From Sphingobacteriaceae bacterium (GTDB lineage: Bacteria; Bacteroidota; Bacteroidia; B-17B0; Aurantibacillaceae), in NCBI GenBank assembly GCA_016715905.1, contig JADJXI010000003.1:744001-808000 (forward strand): 64,000 nucleotides of DNA, given 5' to 3'. A program made the position numbers and the translations under genes. Positions 46,111 to 55,262 of the stretch are shown here, in pieces. Position 1 is the stretch's first letter. Every line of letters begins with the position of its first letter. The notes under the pieces are model-generated. The model ran no database searches. It saw only the letters and a list, made by a program, of their open reading frames with translations, and was not told the DNA's origin.

Positions 46111-47271
46111 TTATTTACCGGATCTTCTTTTCTTTTCTTTAATGATCAAGCTTAATTCCCTTCCGGTTTGTCCTTTAACACTGGTATTTTCCTGAGCGCG
46201 ACGAATGAGGTAGGGCAAAACTTCTTTTACAGGACCATAAGGAACATATTTAGAAACATTGTATCCGCTTAAGGAAAGATTAAAGCTAATGTGATCACTC
46301 ATGCCTAAAAGTTGAGAAAAATATATTCTTTTATTATTAGGGCTGATTTTATATTGTTTCATTAATTCTACTAAATATAAACTGCTTTTTTCATTGTGCG
46401 TTCCGGCACAAAGACCCATCATATTTATATTTTCTACACAAACTTTTAAGGCTTCATCATAATCTTTATCACTGTTTTCTTTGCTTTTCTGAATGGGAGA
46501 TGGATAATTCATTTCAATGGCACGGGCACGTTCTTTTTCCATATAAGCTCCACGTACCAGTTTGGCCCCAACTTGGTATCCTTTATTTTTTGCAGTTTCA
46601 ATTGTTTTTTTGAGATAATTCAGTCGATCGTGTCTGTATAATTGAAATGTATTATACACAATAGGTTCATGCGTATTGAATTTTTCCATGTTTTCATTGG
46701 CCAATTCATCAATGGCCGGTTGAATCCAACTTTCTTCTGCATCAATAAACAAGGCTTGTTTATTTTTAAATGCAGCTTCACATATTTTTTGTACTCTTTC
46801 TTTTACTTTCTGCCACTCTTTATTTTCAGCTTCATTGAGTTGTTTGTTTGCGCTCACTTGTACCAATAAATCAAATCGCGCTAAACCGGTAACTTTAAAA
46901 ACGCAAAAGGGAATATTTTGATCGCCCTTGGCTTTTTGAATAGTGGCTAATGTTTCCTCCAAACATTGATCAAAATCTTGTTCACTTTCTTTGCCTTCTA
47001 CGCTGTAATCTAGAATAGTACCAATGTTGTATTTAGCTAAATGCGCAATCGTATTAGCGCAATCGTGAATATTTTCTCCACCAACAAATTGTTTAAAGAT
47101 TGTATTTTTAATTAATCCTTTAAATCCAAGATTAAGTGCGGAAGGAGCAAAGGTTGCGCCAAATTTCACCATAAATGGGTTGCCAATGAGTTTGAATAAA
47201 AAGTAAGAGCGATTTAATTCACTGTTTGACTTTGATTTGAAAGCGTTTTCTGTATTATCGAATGAAATCAT
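46111..47271 (-). CDS. Proline dehydrogenase
   Basis: A 386-residue stand-alone FAD enzyme that oxidises proline to pyrroline-5-carboxylate. The TIM barrel shows GGENIHDC, ILDYSVEGKE, IDAEESWIQPAID, VGAKLVRGAYMEKERAR and the FAD/substrate region YVPYGPVKEVLPYLIRRAQEN, all typical of PRODH. No P5C dehydrogenase is fused or adjacent. It lies 12 bases after the M16 protease gene and about 50 bases before the CCA gene on the same strand. Confidence 0.93.
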   Translation of the reverse strand: MISFDNTENAFKSKSNSELNRSYFLFKLIGNPFMVKFGATFAPSALNLGFKGLIKNTIFKQFVGGENIHDCANTIAHLAKYNIGTILDYSVEGKESEQDFDQCLEETLATIQKAKGDQNIPFCVFKVTGLARFDLLVQVSANKQLNEAENKEWQKVKERVQKICEAAFKNKQALFIDAEESWIQPAIDELANENMEKFNTHEPIVYNTFQLYRHDRLNYLKKTIETAKNKGYQVGAKLVRGAYMEKERARAIEMNYPSPIQKSKENSDKDYDEALKVCVENINMMGLCAGTHNEKSSLYLVELMKQYKISPNNKRIYFSQLLGMSDHISFNLSLSGYNVSKYVPYGPVKEVLPYLIRRAQENTSVKGQTGRELSLIIKEKKRRSGK

Positions 47272-47282
47272 GGTGTTTAGTA

Positions 47283-50231
47283 TTAGTATCCGAATATTTC
47301 TGTTAAAGATAAAAATTTGACCGGGCCATATTGTTCAAGAATTTTAATGTCCATTTTTTCTTTTTTACCCAAAATCAATAATGAATTGGGTTTATTTTTA
47401 ATATTTTCACCGTGAAATTTATCAACGTCGGTCAAAGAGTAATTTTTTACTTTCTCAAATATTTCTTTTCGGATGTCGGTTGTGTGGCCTAAATCTACTG
47501 CTGTTAAGTAATTAAATATTTTTTCACTTTTAGTTATTCTTCTTGTTCTAATGTCCTGAAGTAACATTTCTTTTGATGCTAAAAAGCTGTTATTGGATTT
47601 TGGCATTTCATTTAATAGACTTTGCATTCCTTGTATTGCTTCATTTAATTTATCGGCTTGCGAGCCAATATAGGACATGTTAAATGTTTTTTTATATTTT
47701 TTATTTGGTAAATTAAAATTTGAATAACAGGAATAAGCTAATGCTTTAGATTCTCTTAAGTCCTGAAAAACTACTCCGTTCATCCCGCCGCCAAAATAAG
47801 CGTTATATAAAAAAGTAATCGGAACATTATCTGTTATGTAATTTCCGCCATTGGATATCATAAGAATTTCTACCTGTTTCATGTCGAAATCTACAGCGTA
47901 AACCTGTTTGAGCTGATGTAAAATTTCAAATTGTTTAGGAAGAGGAGGCTCCATTAATTTTTCGGGAGTTCTGTGATTTTCTTTCAAGTATTGGGTAATG
48001 CTTTTTAAATCGATAGGTCCATAATAAAGCACCTGATGTGGATAAGAAAGGAGCTTTCTTATCTTATTCTGGATCTGTTCAACATTTAGTTTATTCAATT
48101 CATCATTAGAGATTACATGTGTGAAGGGATTGAGCGGGCCATACAATGCATATTTGAGTAAAGCTTCGTTTAGTATAAGTCCTTTATTTTGTTTTGCATC
48201 GTTTCTGGTTTTTAGAATATTTCCTTTGAGATCAGTAAGCGCTTCCTGTTCTACAACTCCTTCTGATAATATATTTTCTAATAGATTAACAGATTTCTCG
48301 AAACTTTCGTTAAGGCCGGTAAGCCTTATCCAAGTATTCTCATTGTCACAGTACACATCCAAATTGCAACCTAATTTGTAAAATTCCTGTTGAATTTTTT
48401 CAGCATTCATGTCCTTAAGAGCGCACAGCGGAATGTACTCCACGGCAATAGGCAATTCAACGTCGTTGTTATTACCCATATTGAATTTAAAATACAATTG
48501 AAATAATTTATTCTCATCGTTTTTGGTATAAATAAGTGGAATATTAGCTTTCAGTGTATCTTGCAAAATGTCTTTTTTGTAATCGATAAAAACCGGATTT
48601 ATTTCCGGTGGAGTTGAGTTCATGATTTTTTGTACAAAGGGAGAAGCGTCATCACGATTAACTTCTACGGGAGTAATTTCGGGTTTATCTACTTTTTGAA
48701 CGGTGGTATCTTCTCCAACGTGTTTATAAACGATTACATAATTATTTTTCGAAAAATTTTTGTTTGTGAATTCAACAATATCTTTTTTTGTTATTTTCGA
48801 AAGTCTTTCAATTCTGTTAACGTTATCACTCCATTTAATATCGGAAACAAAGGCATTAAGCATTTCTTCGGCTCGTGGGCCATTGTTTTCTAGTGATTTT
48901 GTTTTTTGAAGTTTGATATCGGTGAGTACAGCATCCATCATCCAATCCGGAAATTCACCTTTTTTAATTAACTCCAATTGCTCAAGTATTAACTGTTCTA
49001 ATTCTTTCAGACTTTGACCCTCTATGGGTTGTCCCCCTATGCTGAAAAGTGAATAGTCTTTCAAGGGCCAAAGGATTGCATTACATCCTAAAGCTTTTTG
49101 GCTTTGGTTTAGATTTAAGTCTATTAATCCGGCAGTACCATTGTAAAGTATACCTGTGAGGAGGGTCAGTATTTCTTCTTCTTGACTTCCTTTACCGTTA
49201 AATCTCCAGGCCAGATTTACATTGCTGGGATCGGGTCCGTAAATATTTATTTCTCTTTTTTCGTTAATCGGATCTTCGGGGGTGAAAGTAAAAGAATCTA
49301 CCGGTTTAGGTTTTAAGCCACCAAAATGTTTATTTATTTGTTTAATTACCTGATCGGGATCAAAATCTCCGCTCATTACAATAGCCATATTGTTAGGCAC
49401 ATAATATTTATTAAAGAAATTATGAATTTCAACCATGGAAGGATTTTTCAAATGATCAATTGTTCCTATTGTTGTTTGAGTGCCGTAAGTATGTTTTTTC
49501 CACAGTGCCGCCATGGCCGCTTCATAAACTTTATTCTGATCATCGTCCATTCCTCTGTTTTTTTCTTCGTATACGGCTTCTAATTCGGTATGAAATAATC
49601 TTAGAACTAGTTTTCTAAATCTTTCCGATTCAATTTTGAGAAAATTTTCGACTTGATTTGAAGGTATTTCATTGATGTAAACGGTTTCATCAAATGAGGT
49701 AGAGGCATTTGTTCCGTCGGCACCAATAGCGGCCAACATTTTGTCGTATTCATTTGCTATCGCATACTTTGCAGCAATACCACTTACGCTGTCGATTTGC
49801 CTGTACAGTTGTTTACGCTTTAACTGATCTTTTTCCTGGCCGTATATTTGATATAATTTCTCAATTTTTTGCAGTTCAATACTTTCTTTTGCCCAATCTT
49901 TTGTTCCGTATTTATCGGTGCCTTTAAAAACCATGTGCTCGAGGTAATGTGCAAGTCCGGTAGCTTGTGCCGGATCGTTTTTACTTCCGGCTTTTATACC
50001 AATTAAGGTTTGAATACGCGGTGCATTTTTATAAACTGAGAGGTAAACTTTTAATCCGTTAGGTAAAGTATAGATTCGGGCCTTTAAAGGATCGTTAGGA
50101 ACGTATTCATAATCTAACTGTGAAGCTTTTACATCTTTAACCGGAATTTTATTTCCCGCAGGTTTATTTTGTGCGTTGCCGTTAAGTCCAACCAAAAGGA
50201 TGAGCAACAGCTGTAATTTATACCAATTCAT
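47283..50231 (-). CDS. M16 family zinc protease, two-domain
   Basis: A 982-residue secreted protease with a signal peptide ending GNAQ. The first M16 half has the inverted zinc motif H95-Y-L-E98-H99 in GLAHYLEHMVFKGT, with downstream Glu in VYEEKNRGMD (about 219-228). The second half, from about residue 520, keeps the fold (FGGGMNGVVFQDLRESKALAY) but lacks the zinc motif, as in other M16B tandem proteins. It probably degrades peptides in the periplasm. The ATG begins on the base right after the dnaX stop codon, so it is likely translated from the dnaX transcript. Confidence 0.92.
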   Translation of the reverse strand: MNWYKLQLLLILLVGLNGNAQNKPAGNKIPVKDVKASQLDYEYVPNDPLKARIYTLPNGLKVYLSVYKNAPRIQTLIGIKAGSKNDPAQATGLAHYLEHMVFKGTDKYGTKDWAKESIELQKIEKLYQIYGQEKDQLKRKQLYRQIDSVSGIAAKYAIANEYDKMLAAIGADGTNASTSFDETVYINEIPSNQVENFLKIESERFRKLVLRLFHTELEAVYEEKNRGMDDDQNKVYEAAMAALWKKHTYGTQTTIGTIDHLKNPSMVEIHNFFNKYYVPNNMAIVMSGDFDPDQVIKQINKHFGGLKPKPVDSFTFTPEDPINEKREINIYGPDPSNVNLAWRFNGKGSQEEEILTLLTGILYNGTAGLIDLNLNQSQKALGCNAILWPLKDYSLFSIGGQPIEGQSLKELEQLILEQLELIKKGEFPDWMMDAVLTDIKLQKTKSLENNGPRAEEMLNAFVSDIKWSDNVNRIERLSKITKKDIVEFTNKNFSKNNYVIVYKHVGEDTTVQKVDKPEITPVEVNRDDASPFVQKIMNSTPPEINPVFIDYKKDILQDTLKANIPLIYTKNDENKLFQLYFKFNMGNNNDVELPIAVEYIPLCALKDMNAEKIQQEFYKLGCNLDVYCDNENTWIRLTGLNESFEKSVNLLENILSEGVVEQEALTDLKGNILKTRNDAKQNKGLILNEALLKYALYGPLNPFTHVISNDELNKLNVEQIQNKIRKLLSYPHQVLYYGPIDLKSITQYLKENHRTPEKLMEPPLPKQFEILHQLKQVYAVDFDMKQVEILMISNGGNYITDNVPITFLYNAYFGGGMNGVVFQDLRESKALAYSCYSNFNLPNKKYKKTFNMSYIGSQADKLNEAIQGMQSLLNEMPKSNNSFLASKEMLLQDIRTRRITKSEKIFNYLTAVDLGHTTDIRKEIFEKVKNYSLTDVDKFHGENIKNKPNSLLILGKKEKMDIKILEQYGPVKFLSLTEIFGY

Positions 50232-51940
50232 TTAATAATCGATTTCTAAGTCTAAACGTTTTTTTAATTCCTGTAAGTTTGGATTTTTTTCACACATGTG
50301 TTTAAATACATCAGAAGGTTTGTAGGCTTTGATTTGTGTTTCGTTTTTTGAAAGTAAAATGTCTAAACTGATGGAATTGTCTTTTATTAATTTTCTTATT
50401 TCATCCAAAAAATCCTGTCTGATATTCTGTAATTTTTCTTTTTGAGTAGCATTTGTTAGGGTAAGTGTAATGGTGTTGTCATTAAAGGTAATAACGGAGG
50501 TTGTTAAAGTAACAAACAGTTGCATGGCGCCTTCTTGCTGTTTTTTGTTTGCATATTGAATTATGGCATCTTTAACTTGCTCTTCGGTTGTTTGTCCGTT
50601 TTTTTCAAAAATTATCGTCTCTTCTTTTTCGTCTGATTTTTGAAGTACAGTTTGTGTGCCGTTTTTTATTTCAGCTAGATTGAATCCGGTTTTTAATCTT
50701 AATTCCTGAAAGTTGGCGGAAGGTTTCTCGGCTACTTTAATATCGGGGACTGCATTTTTAATTGCTTTAGGCTGAATTGTTTTTTCTTTAACGGAGTTGG
50801 TTTGAAAAACAGGTTCTAATTCATCTTTTTTTTTTCCGCATCAGCTGATGCGGTAAGATAAGTGAGCTGTAATAATGCCATTTCTATGAGCAATCGTTGA
50901 TTTCGGGCATTTTTAAAGTTTACATCAGCTTTGCTTATTATGGCTAATGATTTTAAGAGAAATGATGTATCTGCTAAAGCGGCTTGTTCGGCATAACGTT
51001 TTTTAAGACTATCACTCACTTCTAATAGGGTGAGTGTTTGTGGATCTTTACTCACTAATAAATTCCGAATATGTTCACCTAAGCCAATGATGAAATTATG
51101 AGCATCAAATCCTTTTTTTAGAATCTCATCAAATAACAGCATGATTTGGGACATGTTATTTTTCAAAAAGTTTTCGGTGATTTTAAAATAATAATCATAA
51201 TCCAACACATGTAAATTCTCAACAACTTGTTTATAGGTTAAGTTGTTGCCGGTAAAGGCCACCATTTGATCGAAGATAGAGCAAGCGTCACGTAAACCAC
51301 CGTCTGCTTTTTGTGCAATGATGTTTAAGGCATCAGCTTCATACTGTACTTCTTCGCTTTTAGCAAGAAATTCCAAATGCTTGGCTATATCGTCGGTTTT
51401 AATTCGGTTGAAATTAAAAATCTGACAACGAGAGAGTATGGTTGGAATTATTTTATGTTTTTCTGTTGTAGCTAAAATAAATTTTGCGTGAGGAGGAGGT
51501 TCTTCTAAAGTTTTGAGAAAAGCATTAAATGCAGTATTACTTAACATATGAACCTCATCAATGATATACACTTTATATTGACCCAATTGCGGTGCAAATC
51601 TAACCTGATCCACTAAGTGTCTGATGTCTTCCACTGAATTATTGCTAGCCGCATCTAATTCATAAATATTTAAAGATGCCCCGGTATTAAAACTTGAGCA
51701 GGATTCACAGGCGTCACAAGCCTCTCCATCAGGCCTAACTTGAAAACAATTAATTGTTTTTGCGAAAATTCGGGCGCAGGTTGTTTTTCCGACCCCTCTT
51801 GGCCCGCAGAAAAGATAAGCTTGTGCGAGTTGATTGTTGGTAATGGCATTCTTCAAGGTATTGGTTATGTGAGATTGCCCAACAACGGTGTTGAAATGTT
51901 GGGGTCTGTACTTACGGGCCGATACAATGAAGTTTTCCAT
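50232..51940 (-). CDS. dnaX: DNA polymerase III tau/gamma subunit, read through a -1 frameshift
   Basis: Clamp-loader ATPase of the replisome. Zero frame: Walker A GPRGVGKT (46-53), zinc knuckle C65, C75, C78, C81, Walker B IIDE (126-129) and SRC (170-172), ending KKKMN-stop at 50816 (374 residues, gamma-like). At ten A residues (50835-50826) a -1 shift enters a frame open without interruption to 50232. It reads DELEPVFQTNSVKEKTIQPK, a charged linker, then a C-terminal domain with QLFVTLTTSVITFN and the end LQELKKRLDLEIDY. The long product is about 569 residues (tau-like). A perfect 18-nt palindrome abuts the A run. Either this is programmed slippage, or the run is one base short in the assembly; see findings. 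The M16 gene starts on the next base. Confidence 0.85.
50826..50853 (-). promoter_or_regulatory. dnaX slippage site: palindrome then A10
   Basis: On the dnaX strand an exact palindrome CCGCATCAGCTGATGCGG (50853-50836; 7-bp stem, AGCU loop) is followed without a gap by AAAAAAAAAA (50835-50826). A nascent RNA hairpin directly upstream of a homopolymer is known to stimulate transcriptional slippage; the run can also serve ribosomal -1 slippage. Confidence 0.7.
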
Positions 51941-51993
51941 TTATAAACTTAAAAGTACGGGAAAATGAGGGGTAAATGCGAATTTGAATGAAC

Positions 51994-52018
51994 AAAAAAA
52001 GGTTAAATTTATTAACCT
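51994..52018 (-). terminator. Weak minus-strand terminator upstream of dnaX
   Basis: AGGTTAA pairs with TTAACCT around a 5-base loop, followed on the minus strand by seven T. It could stop leftward transcripts of the carotenoid operon that run antisense through the gene at 52058-52753. Confidence 0.45.
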
Positions 52019-52057
52019 ATGTTTATAAATAATAGCAATAAAACATACTTTTAAGCA

Positions 52058-52753
52058 TTGAAATTAGGTTGGGTTATATTTATTTTTTTACTGCTGGCTG
52101 GTTTTTCTTATAGTCAAAATGCAATCAGGGGAATTATAGTAGAATCTGATAGCGGAAATGTGATGCCGTTTGTTTATTTAATCAATAAAAGTAACGGAAA
52201 TGGTACGATGAGTGATAACGACGGGAAGTTTACCTTATTCACTAATATAAACGATACGATAATTTGCACCTTTGTGGGATTTGCAAAGAAAATAATTGCC
52301 GTAAAAGATTTAAAAACTAATGAAAATGGTGAAGTAAAGATTGTGATGTTACAATTACCCATTCAATTAGGACCGGTTATAGTGAATACTTTTAAGATAA
52401 GGTCGTATGAGCGTGATTATATGAGTAAGATAATTGATGAGAGCAGAATGCGCAGGCTTGATTATTTTCAAAGCCCGATTTCTGCCTTATATATGAGTTT
52501 TAGCAAGGAAGGAAAACAAATCAGGAAGCTGGCTAAAATTTTCGAAGGAGTATTAATTGAAGAGCAGGTACAAAAGAAATTAAGTCCTGAAATTTTAGCC
52601 AAGTTAACAGGAGATAATGAAATTGATTATGTAGCTTTTCGAAAGTATTGTGTAGCCGTAAGTGATGAATTTATTATTAATAATGATGGCGTTGAATTAT
52701 ATAGTAGAGTAATGGGTTGTTACAAAAGATATAAAGCGGAAGGAAGGAAATAA
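52058..52753 (+). CDS. Secreted protein with carboxypeptidase-like regulatory (CarboxypepD_reg) domain
   Basis: A 231-residue protein with a signal peptide ending YSQ and then the CarboxypepD_reg-like beta-sandwich: IRGIIVESDSGNVMPFVYLI, GTMSDNDGKFTL and TIICTFVGFAKK. This domain usually forms the N-terminus of TonB-dependent receptors, but no plug or barrel follows; the remaining 110 residues are charged and helical. The start is TTG at 52058. It is convergent with the carotenoid operon, whose last stop is 2 bases away. Confidence 0.75.
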   Translation: MKLGWVIFIFLLLAGFSYSQNAIRGIIVESDSGNVMPFVYLINKSNGNGTMSDNDGKFTLFTNINDTIICTFVGFAKKIIAVKDLKTNENGEVKIVMLQLPIQLGPVIVNTFKIRSYERDYMSKIIDESRMRRLDYFQSPISALYMSFSKEGKQIRKLAKIFEGVLIEEQVQKKLSPEILAKLTGDNEIDYVAFRKYCVAVSDEFIINNDGVELYSRVMGCYKRYKAEGRK

Positions 52754-52754
52754 A

Positions 52755-53450
52755 CTATTGCATCTTGAATTTACTTTTGTAAAATTCATAAAAACTTACG
52801 TTTAATAGTATTAGCAACAAACCATAAATGGTATCTTCTATAGGAATATTGAGTAATCTAACCGTTAGATTTTCTGAATCATTGTAAATTACCACCGGTT
52901 CATTTGAAAAGCTGCCGGTTAATATACCGTTACTGATAGTAAATGGAACTAAAATCAGTAAGTAGGTTATCCCAAAGAGTTTCAGGAATTTTACTTTTAA
53001 GAAGAGTAAAATAAATATAAGTAAGGCTGTGGCGATAAATGTTACCGAAGTATAAGCGCGGTTCAGATTAAAAACACCAATGGTAAATAACAAAACAGCG
53101 AGCAGGATAAATATATATTTAATATTAAGGTTATCTGCTTTATTTTTTAGTAATATTCCCAAACAATGATAAGTAAACAAACAGGCAAAGGGAATGCAAA
53201 TAAAAAACAGATATTCTTCCAAGGGTAATCCAAATAGAAAATATCCGATTACAAATTTTGGATTAAATTCCCACACTTGAGCTTCTGTAAAAAGAACATC
53301 CCAAATTGAAAATAAAAGCGCCACAATTAGTAACGGGATAAGGATAAATTTAAATTGTTTGTTGAATTTTAGTTTTGGATGAAAGCTGAATAAAAAAGGA
53401 ATTAAAATACAACCCATATTTACCAATAAGTAAGTGTATTTGGTTATCAT
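52755..53450 (-). CDS. Lycopene cyclase, CrtYcd type (fused CrtYc-CrtYd)
   Basis: A 231-residue polytopic protein with six to seven membrane helices and two copies of the cyclase motif, GLPLEEYLFF (about 73-82) and IPIEDTIYG (about 205-213). These mark the heterodimeric/fused CrtYc-CrtYd lycopene cyclases that make beta-carotene, unrelated to the plant-type CrtY. Both halves are in one chain here. It is the last gene of the crt operon, one base after crtZ. Confidence 0.85.
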   Translation of the reverse strand: MITKYTYLLVNMGCILIPFLFSFHPKLKFNKQFKFILIPLLIVALLFSIWDVLFTEAQVWEFNPKFVIGYFLFGLPLEEYLFFICIPFACLFTYHCLGILLKNKADNLNIKYIFILLAVLLFTIGVFNLNRAYTSVTFIATALLIFILLFLKVKFLKLFGITYLLILVPFTISNGILTGSFSNEPVVIYNDSENLTVRLLNIPIEDTIYGLLLILLNVSFYEFYKSKFKMQ

Positions 53451-53451
53451 T

Positions 53452-53910
53452 TTAAGATTTAGTTTTTAAAGCTTCTTTAAAATATTTCAGAGGTACTAAT
53501 AGCATGCCAAAACATTCGCCATGTTCTTTGCCCAGCTTTTTGTGATGAATTTTATGTGCTTTACGAATTGCCCGGAAATAAAAGTTGTTTATTCGTGTGA
53601 AATAAGAAATACGTTGATGAATAATAATTTCATGCACGATAAAATAAGCCATTCCATAAAGTGTAATACCCCCTCCGATAAATATTAAAAATCTTAGTTC
53701 TGAAAAATAGGTGCCGATGGCAAAGAGGGTTATGGCGGGAATGGAGAAAATAAGAAAAAACAAATCGTTTTTTTCCAGTATTGCATCATGATCTTTATAG
53801 TGATGATCTTGGTGTAATGTCCATAAAAAACCGTGCATAACAAATTTATGGGTTAACCAGGTAACCCCTTCCATCATTAAAAAAACCGATATGAGTATAA
53901 GTAAATTCAA
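53452..53910 (-). CDS. crtZ: Beta-carotene hydroxylase
   Basis: A 152-residue di-iron membrane hydroxylase that adds 3-hydroxyl groups to beta-carotene, giving cryptoxanthin and zeaxanthin. The histidine clusters are complete: HKFVMH (21-26), HQDHH (33-37), HEIIIH and HKIHHK. Length is normal for bacterial CrtZ. The ATG overlaps the stop of the unknown secreted gene by 4 bases. Confidence 0.92.
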   Translation of the reverse strand: MNLLILISVFLMMEGVTWLTHKFVMHGFLWTLHQDHHYKDHDAILEKNDLFFLIFSIPAITLFAIGTYFSELRFLIFIGGGITLYGMAYFIVHEIIIHQRISYFTRINNFYFRAIRKAHKIHHKKLGKEHGECFGMLLVPLKYFKEALKTKS

Positions 53911-54416
53911 CTTTTTAAATTTAATAAAATTTCTCTTTCTTCCGGTTTCAGTGGTATTTTGTTATCAATAAAGAATTTTGAAATTGTAGCTAGCGTATCT
54001 GTCACTTTTTTTTGATTTTTGATCAAAAAATCGGTTAAATAGCTTTGATCCACTTGCAGATTTGAATGATAATTCAAAAAATTAGGTGATTTAAATTGTA
54101 CAGAATATCTGAAAAAACGAATCATTGCATTTGATGAATCTTTTGTAGTTGCAATTTTCATCCACTTTTTACCTTCATTAAAGTATTTAATTTTATCAAC
54201 CGGATTAAACACATGATTGCACATTAAAAAACTGGAAGTGCTTCTATATGCAATTAATACAGGGGCCGAATTTTCATTGTAATTTTTACAGATATTAAAC
54301 AATGTTAGGGCAGATTTTTCATTGGTGTATGATTCTTTATATAACTTCCACAATAAGCCGGTGTCGGCTTGAAGTAAGGTTGGAATCAAAAATAAAAGGG
54401 TTAAAATTATTTTCAT
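53907..54416 (-). CDS. Unknown secreted protein inside the carotenoid operon
   Basis: A 169-residue protein with a signal peptide (ending LLQA) and a helical mature part. YKESYTNEKSALTLFNICKNYN, YFNEGKKWMKIATTKDSSNA and MIRFFRYSVQF suggest TPR-like helices; no catalytic motif is seen. It overlaps crtB by 4 bases upstream and crtZ by 4 bases downstream, so it is translated with the pathway enzymes. Its secretion implies a role outside the cytoplasm, perhaps in placing carotenoid in the membrane (inference only). Confidence 0.7.
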   Translation of the reverse strand: MKIILTLLFLIPTLLQADTGLLWKLYKESYTNEKSALTLFNICKNYNENSAPVLIAYRSTSSFLMCNHVFNPVDKIKYFNEGKKWMKIATTKDSSNAMIRFFRYSVQFKSPNFLNYHSNLQVDQSYLTDFLIKNQKKVTDTLATISKFFIDNKIPLKPEEREILLNLKS

Positions 54417-55249
54417 AAAGTATTTAAACTAAATCTGCAATAGGAAGAGATTAGTAATTTTATTTTTTCCAAATTGGAAACACGAATTCTCTGTTTTAAA
54501 ACATCAGCAGAGGCCAAATTTTTGATTTTTTTAAACAAGGCTAAATAATAAACATAGGCAACATATACCCCAAACCTCGATGATGCAGGTAATTTTTTTA
54601 TTCCGGCAATTGCTTCTTTGAAATCTTCCTCAATTTCATGTTCAATTCTTTGTTTTACTAATTCATTGAATTCGTTCATTTTTAAGGAAGGAAAATAAAC
54701 TCTTCCTAATTGTAAATAATCTGCTCTCATATCTCTCAAAAAGTTCACTTTTTGAAAAGCAGCTCCTAATCGCATAGCTGAAGGTTTCAACTGCTTATAC
54801 ATTTCCAAATTTCCTCCAGTAAAAACGTGTAAACACATTAATCCTACTACTTCAGCCGAGCCTAAAATATATTCATCATAACTTTGCGCACTATGACTAT
54901 TTACCGATAAATCCGTTTCCATACTTCTTAAGAAACAATGGATAAGTTCATGGTCGATTTGGTAATCATTCACCACTTGTTGAAAGCTGTTTAAAATAGG
55001 ATTTAAACTAATTTTTCTTTCTATGGTCAAAAATGTATCACGTTTAAATTCGTCAAATAATACTTTTTGATCATAACCATGGAATGAATCCACTATTTCA
55101 TCGGCAAATCTTACAAATCCGTAAATATTATAAATGGCACTGTGTATATTTCGGTTTAGGCAGTAGATTCCCAATGAGAAACTGGTGCTATAGGTTTGCG
55201 TTGTTGTTTTGCTGGCTTTGTTTGAAACTTTATCAAATAAACTTTTCAT
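54413..55249 (-). CDS. crtB: Phytoene synthase
   Basis: A 278-residue squalene/phytoene synthase that joins two GGPP to phytoene. The two Asp-rich motifs are D50-EIV-D54 in VRFADEIVDS and DMRAD (about 173-177) in NFLRDMRADYLQLGRVYF. It follows crtI by 13 bases and overlaps the next gene. GGPP synthase is not in the window. Confidence 0.93.
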   Translation of the reverse strand: MKSLFDKVSNKASKTTTQTYSTSFSLGIYCLNRNIHSAIYNIYGFVRFADEIVDSFHGYDQKVLFDEFKRDTFLTIERKISLNPILNSFQQVVNDYQIDHELIHCFLRSMETDLSVNSHSAQSYDEYILGSAEVVGLMCLHVFTGGNLEMYKQLKPSAMRLGAAFQKVNFLRDMRADYLQLGRVYFPSLKMNEFNELVKQRIEHEIEEDFKEAIAGIKKLPASSRFGVYVAYVYYLALFKKIKNLASADVLKQRIRVSNLEKIKLLISSYCRFSLNTL

Positions 55250-55262
55250 ATTTTTAGTTGGA

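Noticed and set aside
50232..50525. Separate small gene starting at an internal ATG
   Set aside because: It is in frame with, and continuous with, the open -1 frame that begins at the dnaX A run, so it is the C-terminal part of the long DnaX.
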